DNA of 19,841 bases from an uncultured Lachnospiraceae bacterium. Its GTDB lineage: Bacteria; Bacillota; Clostridia; Lachnospirales; Lachnospiraceae. The stretch covers positions 45,699 through 65,539 of the forward strand of contig CAJTVL010000017.1 of NCBI GenBank assembly GCA_910579425.1, written 5' to 3'. The translations under genes and the position numbers were made by a program. A model generated the notes under the pieces. That model was not told the origin of the DNA, did not search any database, and saw only the letters and a program-made list of their open reading frames with translations. Shown here piece after piece: positions 15,797-19,841 of this stretch (position 1 is its first letter; the number at the start of each line of letters is the position of its first letter).

Positions 15797-17011
15797 ATGA
15801 TCTGGTATCCATATCAGCAAATGAAAACAATGAAGGCTCCTTATAAGATCATAGATGCAGAGGGAGTCTGGCTAAAGACGCCGGAGCGGGAAATGATCGA
15901 CTCGGTTTCCTCCTGGTGGAGCGTCATACACGGATATAAGCATCCGGTACTGACGAATGCAATTAAGTCCCAGGCCGACAATTTTGCCCATGTGATGCTG
16001 GGAGGGCTGACCCATGAGCCGGTACAAAGGCTCTCCGATAAGCTTCAGGAATTTTTGCCCGGGGATCTGGATTACAGCTTTTTTTCGGATTCCGGAAGCG
16101 TGGCGGTGGAGGTCGCCCTGAAAATGGCCCTGCAGTACTATGTAAACCAAGGCGACAGGAAACGGATTAAGGTGCTTTCCTTAACCCATGCCTATCACGG
16201 GGACACCTTCAAGACCATGGAGGTGGGAGATGATGAGGATTATCATTTTATCCTGGAGGCCTATGGCGAGAAGAAAAACGTGATCCATATCCCCACGGAA
16301 ATTCCGGCCCTGGAGGAGGCCTTCGAGCGATACCATAAGGAGCTGAACTGCTTTATTGTAGAGCCTCTGCTGCAGGGGGCGGGAGGGATGCGCATGTATG
16401 ATATTTCCTTTCTGATCCGGGCAAGGCAGCTTTGCGATCAATATGGGGTTCTGCTGATTTTTGACGAGGTCGCCACAGGGTTCGGGCGTACCGGAAACCG
16501 TTTTGTGGCGGATCTGGTGCTGCCGGACATCCTGGTCCTTGGAAAAGCCCTGACAGGCGGCTATATCGGTCATGCGGTTACGGTAGCAAATCATAAGGTG
16601 TATGAAGGCTTTTACGGTGACGATCCTGCCAGGGCTTTGATGCACGGCCCTACCTTTATGGGAAATGCCCTGGCCTGCAGTGTGGCGCTGAAATCCATAG
16701 AGATTTTTGAAAAGGAGGATTACATGGCCAAAATCCGCCGCATTGAGGCCGTCACAAGGCGGGAGCTGGAGGGTTTTAGCGCTCCCGGGGTAAAGGAAGT
16801 GCGGATCATGGGCGGATGCGTCTGCGTGGAGGTGAGGGATGCGGGTATTTTAAAAGGGTATCAGCAGTTTGCCTTTGAGCGCGGAGTTTTCAGCCGTCCC
16901 TTCTTAAACTGCATGTATGCCATGGTTCCCTACATTATATCTGAAGAAGAGCTGGTCAGCGTGCTCACTGCAATGAAGGCATGGTTTTCGGAGAGGGGCG
17001 CAGGACTTTGA
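15797..17011 (+). CDS. bioA: Adenosylmethionine-8-amino-7-oxononanoate aminotransferase
   Basis: 404 residues, a little shorter than many BioA proteins (about 420-450). This PLP enzyme converts 7-keto-8-aminopelargonate (KAPA) to 7,8-diaminopelargonate, using S-adenosylmethionine as amino donor in the classic family. Landmarks are SSWWSVIHGYKHP (residues 38-50), SDSGSVAVEVALKMA (97-111), HAYHGDT (131-137), IFDEVATGFGRTG (221-233, with Asp223 binding the PLP ring nitrogen) and the PLP lysine Lys250 in LGKALTGGYIG. The start is ATG 15797 after GAGGT. The 3' end overlaps the convergent sod gene by 47 bases, and the operon terminator lies 33 bases past the stop. The family assignment is firm. Donor specificity (SAM versus Lys) is not determined. 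Confidence 0.94.
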   Translation: MIWYPYQQMKTMKAPYKIIDAEGVWLKTPEREMIDSVSSWWSVIHGYKHPVLTNAIKSQADNFAHVMLGGLTHEPVQRLSDKLQEFLPGDLDYSFFSDSGSVAVEVALKMALQYYVNQGDRKRIKVLSLTHAYHGDTFKTMEVGDDEDYHFILEAYGEKKNVIHIPTEIPALEEAFERYHKELNCFIVEPLLQGAGGMRMYDISFLIRARQLCDQYGVLLIFDEVATGFGRTGNRFVADLVLPDILVLGKALTGGYIGHAVTVANHKVYEGFYGDDPARALMHGPTFMGNALACSVALKSIEIFEKEDYMAKIRRIEAVTRRELEGFSAPGVKEVRIMGGCVCVEVRDAGILKGYQQFAFERGVFSRPFLNCMYAMVPYIISEEELVSVLTAMKAWFSERGAGL

Positions 17012-17489
17012 TTTCTCCGCAGCCTATTTTTGCGCCTGCGTTTCCCGATGGCTGTGAGGTGAAGTCATCGGGTTTTTCGTGTATGATTACTGCTTTTTCT
17101 GAAATTTCCGAAAGGGTAAATCTTTTGTCGTAAAAAACACTGTAAGCATATCCCTGGCTGCCAAGAAGCGGGGGCAGATCGCCGGCGTGGTTGGGATGCT
17201 CTGCACCTTTGGGGTTATAGTGCATTCCGGTGTGGTCAAAATCATCACTGCAATCCCCGGATTCATGTATGTGCATGGCATAGAAATTACTTGAGCCCGG
17301 AAGGCCGGCGTTTGGAAGACCAAAGATTTCCGCCTCTATCAGCACGCCGCCGTAAATGGTGCGGTAAAATTTGACCATGCCGCTTAGCCCGGGGTTCTGT
17401 GCATTTCCGTTTATCCATGCGGCGGCATCCGGGCTGTTTTGCGAAAGCAGCTCTGTGAAATCAATTCTGGGTGTAATTTGATTATTCAA
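16965..17489 (-). CDS. Cu/Zn superoxide dismutase-family protein
   Basis: 174 residues from a TTG start at 17489, preceded by AGGAG at ten bases; the open frame extends further upstream but with no ribosome site. All metal ligands of the family can be placed: His73 and His75 (AMHIHE), bridging His90 (MHYNP), His98, His101 and Asp104 (EHPNHAGDLP), and His137 (VIIHEKP). The disulfide pair is Cys80 and Cys157. The residue equivalent to the catalytic Arg143 of human SOD1 is Lys154 (GNAGAKIGCG). There is no signal peptide, so it should be cytosolic, unlike most bacterial SodC proteins. It would remove superoxide, with possibly lowered activity because of the Lys. It converges on bioA and overlaps it by 47 bases. 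Similar cytosolic proteins occur in other clostridia (from memory). Confidence 0.88.
   Translation of the reverse strand: MNNQITPRIDFTELLSQNSPDAAAWINGNAQNPGLSGMVKFYRTIYGGVLIEAEIFGLPNAGLPGSSNFYAMHIHESGDCSDDFDHTGMHYNPKGAEHPNHAGDLPPLLGSQGYAYSVFYDKRFTLSEISEKAVIIHEKPDDFTSQPSGNAGAKIGCGEIKVLRPSPKTMPSLQ
17044..17077 (+). terminator. Intrinsic terminator of the bio operon
   Basis: A ten-pair stem, CCCGATGGCT (17044-17053) with AGTCATCGGG (17063-17072, one G-U pair), a nine-base loop, then TTTTT (17073-17077). It is 33 bases after the bioA stop. On the other strand the same bases encode the HEKPDDFTSQPSG part of the superoxide dismutase. Confidence 0.75.
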
Positions 17490-17519
17490 CGTAGGAAGAC
17501 TCCTGTGAGGTTTGAGATT

Positions 17520-17525
17520 ATTATA
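17520..17525 (-). promoter_or_regulatory. -10 box of the superoxide dismutase gene
   Basis: A perfect TATAAT on the minus strand, 31 bases upstream of the TTG start at 17489, which puts the transcription start near 17513. The -35 region (TACACC at 17 bases) is poor, so an activator may be needed. This supports the TTG start, because the longer frame would begin upstream of this box. Confidence 0.5.
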
Positions 17526-17574
17526 TGTTGTTTGGATAAAGTGGTGTAGACACTCTTTTCCTGACCCGAATATA

Positions 17575-17620
17575 TTGTAAGAAACTTGTAAGAAACATTC
17601 TGAGAATTTTGTAATAAAAC
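17575..17620 (+). promoter_or_regulatory. Tandem 11-bp operator and promoter of the second response regulator
   Basis: TTGTAAGAAAC occurs twice head to tail without a gap (17575-17585 and 17586-17596). A looser copy, TTGTAATAAAAC, lies at 17609-17620, 23 bases on. The second copy's TTGTAA (17586-17591) can act as -35 with TGTAAT (17610-17615) as -10 at 18 bases, giving a leader of about 50 bases. Exact 11-base direct repeats are the expected pattern for an OmpR-family dimer, so autoregulation by the regulator at 17674 is likely. The site lies between the divergent sod and regulator genes. Confidence 0.65.
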
Positions 17621-17673
17621 AATGATAAGCTGATGACAGCTCAAGGAGGAAGCAGGAAAGGAAGGCCTGGAAC

Positions 17674-18384
17674 ATGGGAGAGTGTGTACTGGTAGTGGAT
17701 GACGACAGGGAGATTGTGAGGGCAATCGGTATCTTACTGGAGGGAGAAGGATATGAGGTGCTAAAGGCCTATGACGGGCTGCAGGCGCTGGACATCCTTT
17801 CTGCCCATCCGGTGAGGCTGGTGCTGATTGATGTGATGATGCCAAGGCTTGACGGACTTTCTGCGCTGATGCGCATCAGGGAAAAGCAGAATATCCCCAT
17901 CATTGTTTTGAGTGCAAAGAGCGAGGACAGCGACAAGGTGCTGGGATTGTCCATGGGGGCGGACGACTATGTGGCTAAGCCCTACAATCCGCAGGAGCTG
18001 GCGGCCCGGGTGAAGAGCCATCTGCGCAGATATACCAGTCTGGGAGACATCCACAGCAGCGACCGGGCCGATGAGATCGTAAACGGACGCCTCGTCTATA
18101 AGAGCGACGAGAGGGTGGTCTATGCGGACGGGGAGGCGGTCAGGCTTACTGCTACGGAGACAAAGATCGTGGATCTGTTCATGCGTAACCTGGGACGGGT
18201 ATTCCCGGCGGAGGAGATTTACCGCCGTGTGTGGGGGGAGGAGGCCTTTGCATCGGAAAATACGGTCATGGTTCACATCCGCCGCATCCGCGAAAAGCTG
18301 GAGCTGAATCCGAAGGAGCCAGAATATATAAAGGTGGTGTGGGGCATTGGATACAAAATGGAAAAACAGGAAAAATGCAATTAG
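17674..18384 (+). CDS. OmpR-family response regulator
   Basis: 236 residues with a receiver domain followed by a winged-helix domain. The receiver has VVDDD (residues 7-11), phospho-acceptor Asp53 in LIDVMMP, the LSAK threonine/serine switch region and the Lys of VAKPYNP. The effector domain starts near VRLTATETKIVDLFMRN and ends with KVVWGIGYKME, the normal wing. ATG 17674 follows AAGGAAGG. It resembles VanR-like regulators of Firmicutes (impression from the sequence, not a search). The kinase gene begins inside its 3' end, an overlap of 38 bases, so the two are translated together. It probably binds the tandem TTGTAAGAAAC repeats upstream and so controls its own operon, and perhaps also the divergent sod gene. 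Confidence 0.94.
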   Translation: MGECVLVVDDDREIVRAIGILLEGEGYEVLKAYDGLQALDILSAHPVRLVLIDVMMPRLDGLSALMRIREKQNIPIIVLSAKSEDSDKVLGLSMGADDYVAKPYNPQELAARVKSHLRRYTSLGDIHSSDRADEIVNGRLVYKSDERVVYADGEAVRLTATETKIVDLFMRNLGRVFPAEEIYRRVWGEEAFASENTVMVHIRRIREKLELNPKEPEYIKVVWGIGYKMEKQEKCN

Positions 18385-19841
18385 TTTTATCGTCTTTCTT
18401 TTGGGGGTGAGCCTGACGATGGGAAGTCTGGCAGGGATCCTCAGAGATAAGCCCGCAGAAGTGCGGCTCTGGCAGACAGAGAGGCTCTTTGAGGAAGATT
18501 ACCAGCAGAATTACAGATTCCAGGATTATATCACGGGACGCTTCTGGAGCTTTCTGACCATGGCTGTGGGCGGCGATCTGGAACGGTCATGGAGCTATGA
18601 CGGGGATGTATATTGGGATGGCTATTATTACAGCAGTTATGACGGCGGGCCATTGTCAGAGGGGGTATGGACTGACGACTGGCAGGCTTACCAGGACAAT
18701 CTGGAGGCAATGAACGATACCTATGATGAAATGGCGGATACCTATGAAGGGATGGAGCAGGAGTGGGAAAGGATTCGGGAAGAGAATGCCCATAACGAGG
18801 CGGAGACTTACCGGCAAGGGATGGAGTCTTATCGGGAGGAGATGGAAGCCCTCCGGGAGGAGATCGAGACTTATCAAAATGAGATGGGAATTTCTCAGAG
18901 CTACAGAAGAAAAGAGCCCTCCGATGAGGAAAAAAAGAAAACCGCCCAGAAGTACCATGACAGGTTAAAGGGGGATAAGAATCTGCTTTATACCATTTCC
19001 TATGACGGAAAGACGCTGTACGCCAATTCCCAGCTTCTGACCCCGGACGGTAAAATGACTGCGCCCAAGGGCTACAATTTCCTCCTGTATTTTGACGGGG
19101 AAAAGGTCAGGATTGTGAAGGACGGAAAAGAGCTGGACGTTTATGGGGACGGCTATTACCGGGAAGAAAATTCATGGGAGGAGACAGGCGAAAGGGGGGA
19201 CTGGTATGTTCCCGGCTACCTGAATATTCCGGTGGACGAGAGTATGAAGGGAGCCAGGGTATTCCTTGCCGCCGCTCAGGATCCGGTGCTGTATATGAAG
19301 GAAAACTATGGAAACGGCGGGGCTCTGCAGTATGATAATTCCCTGTACTGGATGAATTATAACTGTCAGGCGAACCGAAGGCTTTTGGAGAAGGAACTGG
19401 CCTGTTTTGCCGCGGGATTGCTTCTGCTGTTCCTTACGTTTTTGGGCAGAAAAGGCAGGAGGGAGGCGGAAGCAAGGATTGCCCTTTTCCAGGCCGGAAT
19501 ATGGGTGGAATGTAAGGCGCTTTTGTTTGCAGGGCTGGTGTGGTTTGTATTATTTATCATCAAATGGAGCAATCAGGACTACGGCTTGTGGCGGGAATTG
19601 ACTGAGGCCTATTATTATGATTACGGTTCAGAGGGCCTGCTGATGTATGGCGGTGAGGTTCTGGGACACACACACCCTTTTGCCTGGATTCTGCTGTTCT
19701 GGGGAATCTGGTTGATCTGGAATGACTTAAGGCACAACAAAAAGGTGTGGAAGTGCAGCCTTGCAGGAAAGCTTTACCGGACATTTTCGGCAAAAAGCAT
19801 AAGCTGGCCGCTGGCTAAGAAGATGGCCTGCCGAAACCGGG
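18347..19841 (+). CDS. Sensor histidine kinase, N-terminal sensor part (cut by window end)
   Basis: The frame from TTG 18347 stays open to the last base (498 codons). AAGGTGG lies seven bases before the TTG, and this start gives a sensible N-terminus: a basic stretch (MDTKWKNRKN), then membrane helix 1 (SFIVFLLGVSLTMGSLAGIL). Residues of about 35-340 are extracellular and unusually rich in Tyr, Glu and Met, with a charged helix of repeating 'ETYRQGMESYREEMEALREE' type (about 110-185), likely a coiled coil. Three more membrane helices follow (near ACFAAGLLLLFLTFLG, ALLFAGLVWFVLFII and FAWILLFWGIWLIW), ending in a basic segment. No H-box or ATPase domain is reached. Calling it a kinase rests on its overlap with the response regulator and on resemblance to Lachnospiraceae kinases with large sensor halves. 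A different membrane partner protein is possible. Confidence 0.72.
   Translation, partial: MDTKWKNRKNAISFIVFLLGVSLTMGSLAGILRDKPAEVRLWQTERLFEEDYQQNYRFQDYITGRFWSFLTMAVGGDLERSWSYDGDVYWDGYYYSSYDGGPLSEGVWTDDWQAYQDNLEAMNDTYDEMADTYEGMEQEWERIREENAHNEAETYRQGMESYREEMEALREEIETYQNEMGISQSYRRKEPSDEEKKKTAQKYHDRLKGDKNLLYTISYDGKTLYANSQLLTPDGKMTAPKGYNFLLYFDGEKVRIVKDGKELDVYGDGYYREENSWEETGERGDWYVPGYLNIPVDESMKGARVFLAAAQDPVLYMKENYGNGGALQYDNSLYWMNYNCQANRRLLEKELACFAAGLLLLFLTFLGRKGRREAEARIALFQAGIWVECKALLFAGLVWFVLFIIKWSNQDYGLWRELTEAYYYDYGSEGLLMYGGEVLGHTHPFAWILLFWGIWLIWNDLRHNKKVWKCSLAGKLYRTFSAKSISWPLAKKMACRNR

Overview
The window looks like chromosomal DNA of an anaerobic, gut-type Firmicute, most likely Lachnospiraceae/Clostridia. 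This is inferred from the gene content: an indolepyruvate:ferredoxin oxidoreductase operon, a bioY-bioB-bioD-bioA biotin operon with a BirA-type operator, OmpR-family two-component systems beside ABC-transporter genes, strong AGGAGG-type ribosome binding sites and moderately GC-rich coding sequence. I see no rRNA, tRNA, CRISPR array, insertion sequence or phage gene. LAYOUT: (1) 1-5011, plus strand: the 3' part of a sodium:solute symporter, then iorA, iorB, a phenylacetate-CoA ligase-type gene and a two-ACT-domain protein. This is a tight operon that should oxidatively decarboxylate aryl-pyruvates from aromatic amino acids to aryl-acetyl-CoA and interconvert the CoA ester with the free acid. 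(2) 5049-9625, plus strand: a response regulator, histidine kinase, ABC ATPase, FtsX-type permease and second ABC ATPase. Only the response regulator is intact. The kinase has an in-frame TGA, the first ATPase lacks its Walker A half, the permease lacks a block of membrane helices and changes frame, and the second ATPase is reduced to its two ends. A three-copy 11-bp-phased operator with a promoter survives upstream of the permease. Two hairpins end the module. (3) 9689-13308, minus strand: a methyl-accepting chemotaxis protein with its own sigma-70 promoter, and a MATE efflux pump. (4) 13385-17077, plus strand: BirA operator and promoter, then bioY, bioB, bioD, bioA and an intrinsic terminator. 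No bioF, bioC or bioW is present, so the operon covers uptake plus the last three synthetic steps only. (5) 16965-17489, minus strand: a Cu/Zn superoxide dismutase-family gene that overlaps the 3' end of bioA and contains the bio operon terminator in its coding sequence. (6) 17575-19841, plus strand: a perfect tandem 11-bp repeat operator, a second OmpR-family response regulator, and the sensor half of a histidine kinase cut by the window end. The most unusual points are the decay (or assembly collapse) of the whole kinase/ABC module, the two operators with 11-bp periodicity and a shared TTGTAA-like core, the terminator buried in the opposing sod gene, the Lys in place of the catalytic Arg in that SOD, and the Glu/Met-rich coiled-coil sensor domain at the right edge.
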